From positions 7,440,001 to 7,504,000 of the forward strand of contig NC_051120.1 of NCBI RefSeq assembly GCF_014839805.1: a stretch of 64,000 bases of DNA. Reading direction: 5' to 3'. Shown piece after piece: positions 46,154-57,326 of the stretch (its first letter is position 1; every line of letters begins with the position of its first letter). The position numbers and the translations under genes were made by a program. This DNA is from Manduca sexta (lineage: Eukaryota; Arthropoda; Insecta; Lepidoptera; Sphingidae). Under the pieces are notes generated by a model that ran no database searches, was not told where the DNA came from, and saw only the letters and a list, made by a program, of their open reading frames with translations.

Positions 46154-46412
46154 TAAGGTCCGGGGCCCCTTTTCTTTCTACGGGGGTATATCCGTCTTTT
46201 TGCAATCACGAGCGTTCTCATCATAGGACAGCTTTGATGGTCATACTCGTATACCTACGATCATTGAAACCTAAAATCCTCTATTTACCTAAATATGTGA
46301 TTTTTTGACTCTCTTACCTATGCAGCTATCGAAGCTGTCCCGCGAAAAGGACGCCCGTATTTGCAAAAAGACGGATTCGCTCTTATAGACGGTATAGGGT
46401 CCCCCGATCTTA
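46154..46412. mobile_element. foldback element N (copy 2)
   Basis: Ends 'taaggtccggggcccc' and 'gggtcccccgatctta' are inverted. Subterminal 'atccgtctttttgcaatcac' and 'gtatttgcaaaaagacggat' pair across the element. It has a longer centre than copy 1. Confidence 0.65.
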
Positions 46413-46460
46413 TAGAGTATGATAAGTGATGAATGTACCTTACCAGGCAACAAAAATATA

Positions 46461-46568
46461 CCTTGAAACCGAATATACATAGGCTGAACCCAGAACGCGA
46501 CGCACTTACGTGAGCTATGGTAGCTTCTCGTTATGTACGGTGGTCGCTAACCGGGCGGATACAAATAA
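46461..46568 (-). repeat. family E fragment
   Basis: 'ccgaatatacataggctgaa', 'cccagaacgcgacgcactta', 'ggtggtcgctaaccgggcgg': distal part of E in minus orientation. Confidence 0.6.
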
Positions 46569-47052
46569 CCGCTGAGCAATCTTCTGAAATATGTATTAAC
46601 CAAGGACATCTATGTGCCAAAATTCCAAATCCGTCCAGCGGTCTCCTTATTTCAAACAACAATTTTTTAACATTAAGATATTAAGAATAGTGGATATGCG
46701 AAGCATGTTTTTCCAGCCATGTTTAGTTAGGATTTTGGGTTTGAATAAAAATGAAACGACATTCCTTATCGTATATTGGACAACGCCGATGGCTAAAAGC
46801 TAATTTTAGATGGATATTAAACAGGAGTCTGCTCGCGGTTCCACTTGAGTACAAATATTTTCCAGAAAATAACATTTTTTGGGGCTAAAAAGTAATATGC
46901 CACTATCTATTGTTCATTAACTATACACATTAATGAGAAATAAACAAATACTGTTGTTTCGATATTGCGTGATAGAGCAATAAACCAGCAAACTTTACCA
47001 TTTGTAATATTAATGACAAACATTATTGATTACTGACTTTGCTGAGATTGTT
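46569..47052. other. nothing recognised
   Basis: A 63-residue frame at 46612 has no recognisable domain; 'tccaaatccgtccagcggt' near 46624 recalls L-type interiors. Confidence 0.35.
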
Positions 47053-47475
47053 GAGAGGTAATCATATCTCGTCAGGCGAGACTCTATTGGACCATCAGGT
47101 GCAGTTTGGTCACTTAGTCGAGCCCGTATAATAATAATAATAATATCAGCCCTGTATTATATACTTGCCCACTGCTGAGCACGGACCTCCTCTACTACTG
47201 AGAGGGATTAGGCCTTAATCCACCACGCTGGCCTAGTGCGGATTGGTAGACTTCACACACCTTCGAAATTCCTATAGAGAACTTCTCAGATGTGCAGGTT
47301 TCCTCACGATGTTTTCCTTTACCGATAAAGCGAACGATAAATTCACAAAGAATACACACATGATTTTTGAAAAGTCAGAGGTGTGTGCCCTTGGGATTTG
47401 AATCTGCGGACATTCGCCTTGGCAGTCCGTTCCACACCCAACTAGGCTATCGCCGCTTGAGCCCGTATAAAAAAA
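47053..47475 (+). repeat. family E tail split by SINE A
   Basis: E runs 47053-47130 ('gaggtaatcatatctcgtca', 'gtcgagcccgtata') and its A-rich end resumes at 47459 ('gagcccgtataaaaaaac'). Confidence 0.8.
47120..47470 (-). repeat. SINE family A nested in E, 12-bp target duplication
   Basis: The SINE lies between two copies of 'gagcccgtataa' (47120-47131 and 47459-47470). It is full length in minus orientation, with AATAAT tail at the left and head 'ggcgatagcctagttgg' at the right. Confidence 0.9.
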
Positions 47476-48167
47476 CATAAACAAATGAGAATAAATCCTT
47501 CTCACTTCTTCTCTAATACTAAACACAATCAAAGCCTACACAAAACTAATCTGTCACAATGAAAAGAACTCGGCCGAGCCTAAACTGACATATTGTCCCA
47601 AAACATGCATAAAGTTTAAGCGTGCCACTTAAATCTCGTACATTATTCGGACCGCAGGCAGTAATTCTGAGTCCTTTTATCGCAGCGTAGGGCTGGGCGT
47701 GACCCTAAGCGCCTGAAGGGTCGTTAATTAACTACACTGGAATAACTAGACGTACAAACATCTTCATGTATAGTGTTTCTGTTTTAATGCAGAGTGAAAT
47801 AGCGTTTGACATTATTAAGCACTTTGATTATGCTTTGAAATAAGGTTATAGATGAGGTGCTAGGCGTAGAAATCCGTTTTACGCTCCAAAAGTCACTGTG
47901 GCGATACATGGTATCTATAAGACTGCAGTGCCATCTATTTTTTACAATAGACATAAAATCTATTAATTTCAAAGTACCGGAATCAAATCAAAAATGTAAC
48001 TCCAGGACATCATTTATTCGTGTGCCTAGTTTCAATCAAATCGATTCAGCTGTGTTTAATTCTAAAAAAAAAAACAAACATTTTCACAAGTTTAATATTC
48101 GTCAGAATAAGAAGTAAGATATTTTTTTTCTATTGTAACCATTTACTCTACATAAATAGGTATTTCA
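47476..48167. other. nothing recognised
   Basis: Frames of 62-97 residues on both strands (47784-48313) overlap each other and lack domains. Confidence 0.4.
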
Positions 48168-48400
48168 TATGCAAGAGCCCGGTTGGGTCGATAACGACTA
48201 TTTTTGCGAAGCAGCATTGCGTAGTATTCCAGTGTGAAGAATATTGTAGCCGTTGTTCTGGGCAAATGAAACATATGTCTCAGAGTGACGAGCGTTACAT
48301 AGTTTGTAATTGAAAATTCGGGTGTAGCTACTACTTATGGAAAATCACACCATCAGACGATCGGCTTGCTCATCTCGTTTATTCATATAATAAAAAATAG
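48168..48400 (+). repeat. degenerate family B-like element
   Basis: Parallel to B in order: 'gaatattgtagccgttgttc', 'catatgtctcagagtgacga', 'gtagctactacttatgg', 'accatcagacgatcggcttg', then an A-rich end. Diverged enough to be a separate subfamily. Confidence 0.5.
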
Positions 48401-48422
48401 GCACTTATTAAAATTACCTGTG

Positions 48423-48669
48423 TATATTGCGACGTGAAATATACTTTGTGAATTTATCATTCGCTTCAACGGTGAAGGAAAACATCGTGAGGAAACCTGC
48501 ACATCTGAGAAGTCTCTATAGGAATTTCGAAGGTGAGTGAAGTCTACCAATCCGCACTAGGCCAGCGTGGTCTAACGCCGAATCCCTCTCAGTAGTAGAA
48601 GAGGCCCGTGCTCAGCAGTGGGCAAGTATATAATACAGGGCTGATATCATTATATAATATATTGCGACG
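48423..48669 (+). repeat. 5'-truncated SINE A with perfect 12-bp target duplication
   Basis: 'tatattgcgacg' at 48423-48434 and 48658-48669 brackets 48435-48657, which begins inside the SINE body without head or RNA polymerase III boxes. Truncation therefore happened at insertion, not later. Confidence 0.9.
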
Positions 48670-49429
48670 CCAAAACTCAAAAAGAATCTACCTAGAGACA
48701 TGTTTCTAACAGTTCTAACCCATTTCATTGCATAATTACCCATTAGATTACCATAGCTTCAATGTTACTCGTACGCAAATAGATGAATCCTTTACCGCCA
48801 TATCTAACTCTCGGGTAACTTAGTTGTTCGATGATGAATGTTTCGAGAACTTTCTATTGATGCTAATCGCCTTGGCATAATAACCACAGATCAATTGACC
48901 TCAGGAGATTACAGGGTTTGAAAGCTCATTTAAGTTTTGTTATTAAGCACTTGTCTTTGTTTTAGTTTATTTTTTATGTGGACGAAAGTGACCCTACTGC
49001 ATCCTATGGTAAGGGTCTAGATTGAATAACGGACGAGGAGTGAACACTCGCCAGTCGACACAATACAGAAGCTTCCTGTTTGATTATCTACATTGTTTTA
49101 TACGTAACAGAAAAAAATACGAAAAATAAATTCTTCTGTAAAATAAGCTTCAAGATTGAAAAATAAAGCTGTTATTCATATTTGAATTGTTGTGAAAAAT
49201 GGGGCGTGGTGGGGTTATCGCGCTATCTCGATCTCACGCACGCAGCGTTATGGCCCACGATAATCGGTGACGTCACAGTTTGCTATTACTGTTATTTGAC
49301 AGCTACCCCTTTCATCAAATTTAAAATTTTTATAATTTTTTATTATTGCGTGGATTTTTAAAACCCTTTTTTCGGTAGCTCTTAGATGACATGAATTTTT
49401 AATAAATATATTTAAAAAGAAGTGGTTAA
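48670..49429. other. nothing recognised
   Basis: 49200-49320 is GC-richer ('ggggcgtggtggggttatcg') but has no match elsewhere in the window. Confidence 0.4.
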
Positions 49430-49577
49430 CTATCCGGTTATGCCAGCATGTTTAACCATATGTAAAGTGGCTGATCCCGCAATGCGAAACACTTACGTGG
49501 GTCACTACGGCGGGTTTTACACCTTGTGTACGGTGGTCGCTATCCAGGCGCATACAAATATTCTACTACCAACAAGC
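49430..49577 (-). repeat. family E fragment
   Basis: 'atgccagcatgtttaaccat', 'gctgatcccgcaatgcgaaa', 'cacttacgtgggtcactacg', 'ggtggtcgctatccaggcgc'. The 71-residue frame here is repeat. Confidence 0.65.
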
Positions 49578-50439
49578 CTTCTTTTTCAAGTAAGTAGATC
49601 AACTCTGCTCGGGTCTGGAACGGTAATCATACCATAAGTTACAACGACGTCATTAACTACTAAGGCAGTAGATTATTTAATTTAAAGCAATAAATACATT
49701 TAAAATGAAATAAGAAAAGTTAAACACTAAAATGATTAATAGACATTGTATTAAAACAATGGACGCATTCAATTTAAATACGAGAACAATCCAAATAATG
49801 TGGTTAGATATAAATTATTTTCCAAAACTTTTCAACTATTTAAAACAACATCCATTGTTTTCAGTTCATTTGTTTCGTATAGCATTTTCATTTATGAATA
49901 ATAGGTACAATTTTATCAATATAAAGTTCTGCATTTCGAACATTACTGAATCCATTTTTATAAACCTTTGTGTCATTGTAGTCAGCAAATTGCTAAAGGA
50001 ATTGTCTGCAAACTTGTTTTTCTCCGAATAATGAAGGAAATAAAGAAACTTATAGTCAATTGATTAAGCTATCTCGAGTAACTCACTGATTCGAATAGGT
50101 ACAAGTTTGTCCCGGAGTTGTTTTCTCGTTACATACCGTTTGTGATGTAAAAACATCGAAATCATTCGAATGAGTAAATAAAAAGAGTTGTTATGCTTCG
50201 TTTGTTTTGTTTCTTGCATTCAGATATTAATGGTTTTACAAGGAAAGTATATTTCAAAATGAGCAAGGATATTGCGAATAATATTATGAAGAATATATTA
50301 TGAAGTTCAGAATTTAATTCCCTATTTTTATTCAAGTTATTTAAGAGTTTTATTCGTAGACATATTCATAGTAAAGAATATGTTTAAGATATTCATATTC
50401 TTAATGCCCTTCATAACAGCACACTGCAATTTGACGTTT
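49578..50439. other. nothing recognised
   Basis: A 99-residue AT-rich frame at 49732-50031 has low-complexity composition (F, N, I, K) and no domain. Confidence 0.4.
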
Positions 50440-50490
50440 TTTCAAAGGGTGGGCAGAAGTGCAACCATGATCCCCTTTTTTCGCCTGTGT
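50440..50490 (-). repeat. SINE C fragment
   Basis: 'aaagggtgggcagaagtgca' then 'ttttttcgcc' matches the end of C. Confidence 0.4.
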
Positions 50491-51609
50491 TTTCCCTCTT
50501 GCCTATTTTATTTGTACCACAGTGCGAACATAGCAATTAAGAAAAGAATTGATGGCCCGATCTTTACCGCCGTATTTTATATTGTTGTTAAAGTTTTAAG
50601 TGTCATTTGAGGAAATTGGATTTTAAATTCTAGTAATAAATAGTTACAGTTTAACCACATTGTATGTTTACGCTACTTCACTTAAATGCAGTTTATATTA
50701 CTGCGTTCGTTATTGTTTAATTAGGGTGTAATTTTAAACGATTTTAAAAGGAAATTACTCTATTTGTGGCTAATATTTTTTGCCCATGATTCGATTTTGA
50801 TTGTCAGCTAAGCACAGTAAGAGACTCTAAAAAACATATCAATCTGGATACAACATATAAACACGAATACGTTACCCCGTATGAAAAGTTCAATTATTTA
50901 TCCTACATTTAAATAGGTTTTTGTTTAAGTTAAAAGGTTATTTTTATTTTATCCACTGACGAGCCTAAGCTCGTGCTCTAAATGTCTAAACATTTAAGAA
51001 TAACTTACTAATATGAATGTGAATTATTGTAATGTTTGGATATATTAAGAAGTAAACGCAGATACTGCGGAACGGCTTTGGATGTTTGGCACACTATAAG
51101 CCATGACGCAGATTAACATGTAAGCAAATTTGTATCCTGAGAGTTATTCTTTACATATACGAAACTGAAACAGTAAGTAGACATATATTTTAAACTTTTT
51201 CTGTCGGCATATTGCAAGGCAAAACACCATGCTGTTGATATACGTTTTATAAATAAATAAATACAGGGTGTATTTGTATAGACGAGCCCTTATAACACAG
51301 CTCAAAAATGTATTTCTATAAAAGCTTAGTACGAATGTAAGCACAAAACTCATTCCCCTGGCATCCTGGGGGCAATCACGTAAAGTCACGGCCACGACAT
51401 TGCATATCGTTGACATTGTTCCACTTACATCGAGCTAAGCCCAGATTTGCATCTTGAGCAAATAGCGGCTTTCGCTTTTCGGCTGGATATTTTAGAGTTC
51501 AATATTGTGGAATTAAGTGTTAATTGTAATTAAGTTTTTATTATTTGCATAAATGTTACTAATTTTATTTTAAGTTTATGTTAAAATTGGAAATGTAATG
51601 ACACTAAAA
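50491..51609. other. nothing recognised
   Basis: 1.1 kb AT-rich; a 90-residue minus-strand frame at 51144-51416 is unrecognised. Confidence 0.4.
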
Positions 51610-51716
51610 CTAGCTTTCGGATTTAATCTCGTATTTTTTTTGTTAAAATTTTCTTCCTAAAATTATTATTATAAATATTTCGATGTTTAATATTCGTGTA
51701 AACATAAGAAATCTTT
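51610..51716. repeat. foldback-type repeat F, shortened
   Basis: 'tttcggatttaatctcg', 'gttaaaattttcttcc', then the right terminus 'tatttcgatgtttaatattc' and 'gtgtaaacataagaaatc'. Confidence 0.5.
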
Positions 51717-52161
51717 ATTCAAATGTGATTTTTATTTTTTTCTTAGAAGCGAAGGAAATCCCTGAATGGTATTTAATAAAATTTAACACAGACTATGTCC
51801 TGGATGGAGTTTGAGAGTATATTTTATCTCGGAAAAGAGTAATTTTTATCGGAAATGTCTTACGGACAAATATAAGTATTACATGATAATTTAATTTTAA
51901 CATTTAATCATCTAATTTTTATATGACAAAAGGGTTACATAAAAAGAATGCGACGAAATAATAATAATTATGTCAAACATGTATACTTAAGTAAGTTTTA
52001 AATTAGACCCAAATCTCTTATCGTAATAATAATATTGTAAAAGTTGGAAGTGTGACTAACTATTTGATACAGCTGCACATTATAAAGGTATATGATCATA
52101 TCCCAAGATACAGCCCTCGCCTAGCTTAAGAACTCGCTAATTTTTGTTTTTAATAACGATT
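51717..52161. other. nothing recognised
   Basis: AT-rich spacer. Confidence 0.4.
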
Positions 52162-52518
52162 TTTCACTATTTTTAAGGCGGCGATAGCCTACTTGGGTGT
52201 GGAACGGACTGCCGAGACGAATGTCCGCAGGTTCAAATCCCAAGGGCACACACCTCTGACTTTTCTAAAATCATGTGTGTATTCTTTGTGAATTTATCGT
52301 TCGCTTTAATGGTGAAGGAAAACATCGTGAGGAAACCTGCACATCGGAGAAGTTCTCTATACGAATTTCGAAGGTCTGTGAAGTCTACCAATCCGCACTA
52401 GGCCAGCGTGGTGGACTAAGGCCTAATCCCTCTCAGTAGTAGAGGAGGCCCGTGCTCAGCAGTGGGCAAGTATATAATACAGGGCTGATATTATTATTAT
52501 TATATTTCACTATTTTTA
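52162..52518 (+). repeat. SINE family A (full length), 14-bp target duplication
   Basis: 'tttcactattttta' flanks the element exactly (52162-52175 and 52505-52518). The SINE spans 52176-52504 with intact head, body and (ATT)n tail. It is the best preserved copy in the window and probably among the youngest. Confidence 0.93.
52185..52240 (+). promoter_or_regulatory. internal RNA polymerase III boxes of SINE A
   Basis: A-box-like TAGCCTACTTGG (52185-52196) and B box GGTTCAAATCC (52230-52240), matching tRNA-gene spacing and close to consensus. Confidence 0.7.
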
Positions 52519-52949
52519 GGAGCTTGGTAGTATTTTTACGACAATGTTGCTTCACACGCCCGCTTTCATTGGTAGTCACTTGTCATGTTTTTAAAATATT
52601 TTTTTAATAAGCCTCTAACCCTTTATGACGCAGGAGCAGTCAACAAACTACTTAGAATAACGATTCTACTAATATTAATAATTTTAATGTAATCTAGTCT
52701 AATCTTTACTTCAATATCAAATAAATAAAAATGATTACTATGGTTACTAGAAAAAATATATTATGAGTTACATTGTATACAGTGCACTAACACACGTGAA
52801 AACAGTTAGGCGTTACATTATAAATAGATTTTATTGCGGTTACTAATGGATAGTTTTGGATATTTAATCGAAATGAATATCTAATGCTTGTCAAAAACAT
52901 CAATTTTGCGGTTAAATTGTGGGCAATTAGATATTATTATGTATTCTAC
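52519..52949. other. nothing recognised
   Basis: AT-rich spacer. Confidence 0.35.
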
Positions 52950-53125
52950 TGCTTTTGCTCGCGGTTTTGGCATACCTAAAAGAGTTTTTTCGGGATAAAA
53001 GTAGTATGTCCTTTCCATGGTCCCAAACTATTTATATTCCAAATTTTTCATGGTCCCAAACTATTCCTATACCAAATTGGTATGTGTGTTAGTTTTTGAG
53101 TTTATCGCTTTCAGATAGATAGACC
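52950..53125 (-). repeat. Helitron-like L, decayed, with internal duplication
   Basis: 'tgcttttgctcgcggttttg' and 'ttcgggataaaagtagtatg' match the reversed 3' end of L. 'catggtcccaaactatt' occurs twice (53017 and 53049), a small local duplication. Confidence 0.5.
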
Positions 53126-53159
53126 GAGGCATCGAGAAACATTTTTTTATAAAACGTTG

Positions 53160-53330
53160 TATTACGCACGCGATATGGCTACCGTGGTGAGTTCGATTCC
53201 CGTGTGGGAAAAATATGTTACGTTTTCCGGTTAGTGTGAACCAGGAGTCTGGCATTGTATCCGATGATTGTTTGGGAGTGATATAACTTACAATTTCAGC
53301 TGCGCCTGAATAGGGAGAGGTGTAATGTAT
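53160..53330 (+). repeat. decayed SINE C
   Basis: 'gagttcgattcccgtgtggg' (B box region), 'accaggagtctggcattgta' and 'cagctgcgcctgaatag' follow family C order. Confidence 0.5.
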
Positions 53331-53397
53331 GTATGTATATTAAGATGCTCCCCTTACTAATTCATTATTTTTTAATAGTTAATTTAATATCGTCATG

Positions 53398-53468
53398 TAC
53401 CTTTTCCTGTCATAAGTGCTACTATGTTTGCCTGACTAATAAATAATTTAATTATATTTTTTTTTATT
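53398..53468 (+). repeat. family I fragment
   Basis: 'gtcataagtgctactatgtt' and 'tgcctgactaataaataa' followed by a T-run match the 3' end of I at 43750-43800. Confidence 0.6.
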
Positions 53469-53996
53469 TATTGACTATTTTAGATTCAAATACAATTTGT
53501 TATTAATTAAATAAATAAATTAATTAAATATTATTTTATCAAAAAAAGACGCAGTAACATTAATCTGAAAGGTCTTTAAAGGACCAAAGCCGTGAACATT
53601 TCGTAATATTTTTTGTATATTTATCGTTTATTTACGACGTACTACTACCGCGATATAGTACATAAAATGCAGTAAACCTTTCAGACGCCAAGTTTATTAT
53701 ATTCATAATCAAAAGTTGTCCTCGTGAAAGCGTAACGTGGCCTCCTCGTATAATTTCAGCAAAGAAAGCTCAGGCCCTATTGAATTCTGAATGCAACTCT
53801 ACAGAAATGCTAACGCGCTTTCAATTTTTTATATACGAGCGTGGACAAAGCAAATCCTTTACGTCTCCACTCTCTGTATTTTAGATACTTGTTGGCGAAT
53901 TGATTTTTAATAAACAAAAGTACTGCGATGCATCTGTTTTGTTTACTGATTGTAAATATTCAACGAATAGTGATTGTGGGCTACGACGTCATATTT
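53469..53996. other. nothing recognised
   Basis: No supported feature. Confidence 0.4.
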
Positions 53997-54540
53997 TAAT
54001 GATTTCTTATGTTTACGCAAATGTTAGATATTATAATAATAATAATAATATCAGCCCTGTATTATATACTTGCCCACTGCTGAGCACGGGCCTCCTCTAC
54101 TACTGAGAGGGATTAGGCCTTAGTCCACCACGCTGGCCTAGTGCGGATTGGTAGACTTCAGACAACTTCGAAATTCCTATAGAGAACTTCTCAGATGTGC
54201 AAGTGCAGGTTTCCTCACGATGTTTTCCTTCACCGTTAAAGCGAACGATATATTCACAAAGAATACACACATGATTTTTAGGAAAGTCAGAGGTGGGTGC
54301 CCTTGGGATTTGAACCTGCGGACATTCGTCTTGGCAGTCCGTTCCACACCCAACTAGGCTATCGCCGCTTTTTTCGTTAGATATTAAATTAACCTATTTA
54401 GCGGATTTTATCGCGGTTTTACATTACAACTTTGACTTTTTGGATGATCAATACCTTACTTCGCCCCGTGGCCACGAACGCTACAAAGTCTTCGAAACCG
54501 CGTTAAAATTGGTAATATAGTTTTATTTTTACATCATACT
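53997..54540. repeat. foldback-type repeat F interrupted by SINE A
   Basis: Left arm 53997-54033 ('atgatttcttatgtttacgc') continues at 54376 ('gttagatattaaattaacc', 'gcggattttatcgcggtttt'). The centre 'gtggccacgaacgctacaaa' and 'gtcttcgaaacc' follows, then a decayed right arm. Confidence 0.7.
54023..54386 (-). repeat. SINE family A nested in F, 11-bp target duplication
   Basis: 'gttagatatta' occurs at 54023-54033 and 54376-54386. The SINE between them is full length in minus orientation with an (AAT)n tail and a small 'tgcaag' duplication near 54198. Confidence 0.9.
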
Positions 54541-54589
54541 TTGTCCATGTACCACGTGATACACATACGATACGATAAGAGCCAGTGCT

Positions 54590-54722
54590 GTCGGTATATC
54601 TGCCTTGTATGAGATAATGATCAATTGGTGAGCACAGACTTCCTCTGCGACTGAGAGAGTGTCTTACGCACCTCGTGTCAGCTGGTAAATTTCACATAGT
54701 ACATACCTTTAGAATTATTAGG
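54590..54722 (-). repeat. degenerate SINE A fragment
   Basis: 'ggtgagcacagacttcctct' then 'gcgactgagagag' and 'agctggtaaatttcaca' follow the order of the distal SINE A body. Confidence 0.4.
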
Positions 54723-55497
54723 TGTTTAATTCTTCGTTCGTTTTTAATGAAACAAAATTTATATACTGTTCGTAATTATATTCTACCTGCGAAAATTACA
54801 TGAAAATTCGTTCAGAAGTTTCGGAGATGCGCGCCAAGCAAACAAAAAAAATATAGAAATGAACCCAAATATCGCTGATTTGAGTTCTATTACTCTACCC
54901 TATCTTTCTTATTATCTTTCTCATTGTACAAACAGATTAGATTCTGCTGTTTTCTTAAATGTATGAATATAGATATCCATCGCGATAATATAATAAATAG
55001 TTAATGCCAATCTTACTTAGGTTTTTTTTCCAATTTGATTAAATATATTTTTGTAATCATCTCGAAATTCATTCGTACATTCAGTAAGGAACGCTCGGCG
55101 ATCAATAACTTTTTAATCTAAACATAATACTCGCATCACAAAACACATCCCAACAATCTGACTTGCGACCTGCGCGCGGGTCATGCAAATATTTGGCCAG
55201 ATGGGTATCGGATTCAGCACACTCCATATGCATGAGGCATACACTAAGCTAATACATGTAACTGTCTCATGCCCTTCTATCTCAAGGATTAGCCCGCGGA
55301 GTTAGTGTTTTGGAATTTTGCTAGTTTATAGCAATGCTAGAAGTCTCGGATATTCAGACATTGAAGATGGTTTGTGGTTTTGCAATAACTTATTTTATGC
55401 CTCGCAGATTTTGTTAATTTGGTTCAGAAACATCAGACAATTTAATCCTAATAGTAGTGCCTGCTGTATCAATGACCTTATCTTACTAATATACGTC
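54723..55497. other. nothing firmly recognised
   Basis: 54770-54850 ('gaaaattcgttcagaagttt') faintly resembles L interiors. No gene is supported. Confidence 0.35.
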
Positions 55498-55630
55498 GTA
55501 ATGGACAGAGGACTTCATAAAGGTCGCAGGAACAAGCTGGATGTAGGCCCCTATCGATAGGTCCGTCTGGAAATCTTTGGGGGAGGCCTTTGATCAGCAG
55601 TGGGCTTTATGTAGCTGATGATGATGCATA
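55498..55630 (+). repeat. RTE-type LINE 3' end
   Basis: 'cataaaggtcgcaggaaca', 'ctggaaatctttgggggagg', 'atgtagctgatgatgatg' match 18367-18485 closely, but the frame carries an early stop ('cgatag'). Confidence 0.7.
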
Positions 55631-55712
55631 AATATAATCTGCAAATGGTTCTCATGGTAATTAGATTCTACAGAAATTCTAGATAAAGAGAAGCCACCAG
55701 AAATCGAGTTAT
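55631..55712 (-). repeat. family R fragment
   Basis: 'ctgcaaatggttctcatggt' and 'aattagattctacagaaatt' match the interior of R in the orientation of the 13121 copy. It abuts the RTE tail. Confidence 0.5.
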
Positions 55713-56641
55713 ATCATTTTTTTTGCGATTGTTACTCGCACACTTGTAGCTATTAAAAACCAGTCGATAAGTAACCATAGCAAGGCAAACTTAATAATTC
55801 AATTGGTGGTGTAGTGGACATATTTCGTCACACCCTAAAACAATTCCAATGTTTAATTCGAAAACAGCCCACATGACCTAGCAAAAATTTGCTTCTGTTA
55901 ACTTAATTTAATTGTTTTTAGTCTATTGTATTATTTTAATTTGATAATTTCATTACATATTCAATTATTTTGTTAATCTAATTGACTGTTTAATAATATT
56001 TGTAACAGCCACCTTTCTAATGTTGTTACAACCATCAAAAGAAATGCATTAAGCTTTTCGATTTCATTGCGTAGTAATCTTAATATAAGTAATAATGTAC
56101 CTTCTGGTTGTTCATAAATAAATACCATAATCCAATAAAGATTTAAAGAATAAAAAATGTGTACATTACCACACTGTTTTGAATATGCATATGTGAGAGC
56201 ACGTCGGCCATATGTCAATGTTCACCATCAACTATTGAAGTTTAATGATGCTACAAACGTGGTTTTTCCAAACGGAATATTGATGAGAGATCATCCGGAT
56301 TCAGCGAGCTAATTTTCGATACAATTTATACAAATACGTGTTTGTTTGTTTATGTTAAATGAAGACCGCACACGTGATCCCTGCGCATAATAGGGTAAAG
56401 AAGAAATTAAACTATTTGATGAGCAGTGGCGGCTTTAATGGTGAACGGGACGAATGGTCAGAACGACACGCTTGTAGGGGCATAAAGAAATATAAAAAAT
56501 CATAACCCTGCCTTGGCAATCGAGTAAAAAGACCTCGCAATAGTCTGAGCATTGCATTAGCTATTGTCTACTAATGAGTTACTGGATAAAATCTTTACTA
56601 AATTCGATGATGATCGTTATAAACCAAATAAAATTTCACGG
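55713..56641. other. nothing recognised
   Basis: An isolated 'cagtggcggctttaatgg' at 56416 looks like a hAT-type end without a partner. Confidence 0.35.
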
Positions 56642-56924
56642 TAAAGGATTGTTCAAGTATAATGTAAGCATTAAAGTGCGATCGGGGTCTACGGACTGTT
56701 TATTTTCCATACCATGAGAGTCAGGGTGTCTGAACAGTAATTACGTCAGCAATATTCTATGATTTTTTAATAAATGAATAAAAATAAAGTAACTCAAACA
56801 GATTTTGTAAACATTGTACCTACTTATGCTTACGTAAGCATTGGAGGGGGATATGAGAACTTTTGCCTTTTGAGAAAAAATACCTACTAATATTCTGTTA
56901 ACGTAGTACATGAACGGCCCCTAG
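56642..56924. mobile_element. TIR element J (copy 2)
   Basis: Left 'aggattgttcaagtataatg' and right 'acgtagtacatgaacggccc' are inverted and match the ends of J at 19768-20372. The interior differs and is shorter, with no Helitron. It is flanked by TAA and TAG. Confidence 0.55.
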
Positions 56925-57326
56925 TCAGGGCCGTAGCTCGGGGGGGGCATTGTGTGGCAATGCCCTACCTTAAAATACTAATGCCCTACCTTAATTAACT
57001 AAATAATACTTATGTATTATATTACAGTTAGTAGTTATCTACTAACTATAATATATGGAGCAGCGGGTTTTTTATTTCACGATTTGAAAGTTGGTTCTAT
57101 AGTAAGAGTTAATCGTATTGATATTTAAGGGTATTTTGTTACAATCTGTATATAACCCTAATAATTATGTAAGTATTAACCTGACTCATTCATATCAAGA
57201 TCACAAATCAAGAAAGCCAAAAATCGATTGACCAGATCAGATCTAGTAACATTTTTACTTCCACCCTAGCTGTAATCACAGCTGCCCTACCTTAAATTCA
57301 AGTCTAGCTACGGTCCTGCCCCTAGT
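56918..57326. mobile_element. hAT-like miniature element S with 8-bp duplication
   Basis: The element 56926-57318 (393 bp) begins CAGGGCCGTAGCT and ends AGCTACGGTCCTG, inverted at 12 of 13 positions. It is flanked by a perfect 8-bp duplication CCCCTAGT (56918-56925, 57319-57326). TIR style and 8-bp target size fit hAT elements. 'gccctaccttaa' recurs near both ends. No transposase frame. Confidence 0.85.

Noticed and set aside
49732..50031. 99-residue plus-strand ORF
   Set aside because: Low-complexity AT-driven composition, no domain, and no splice or promoter context.
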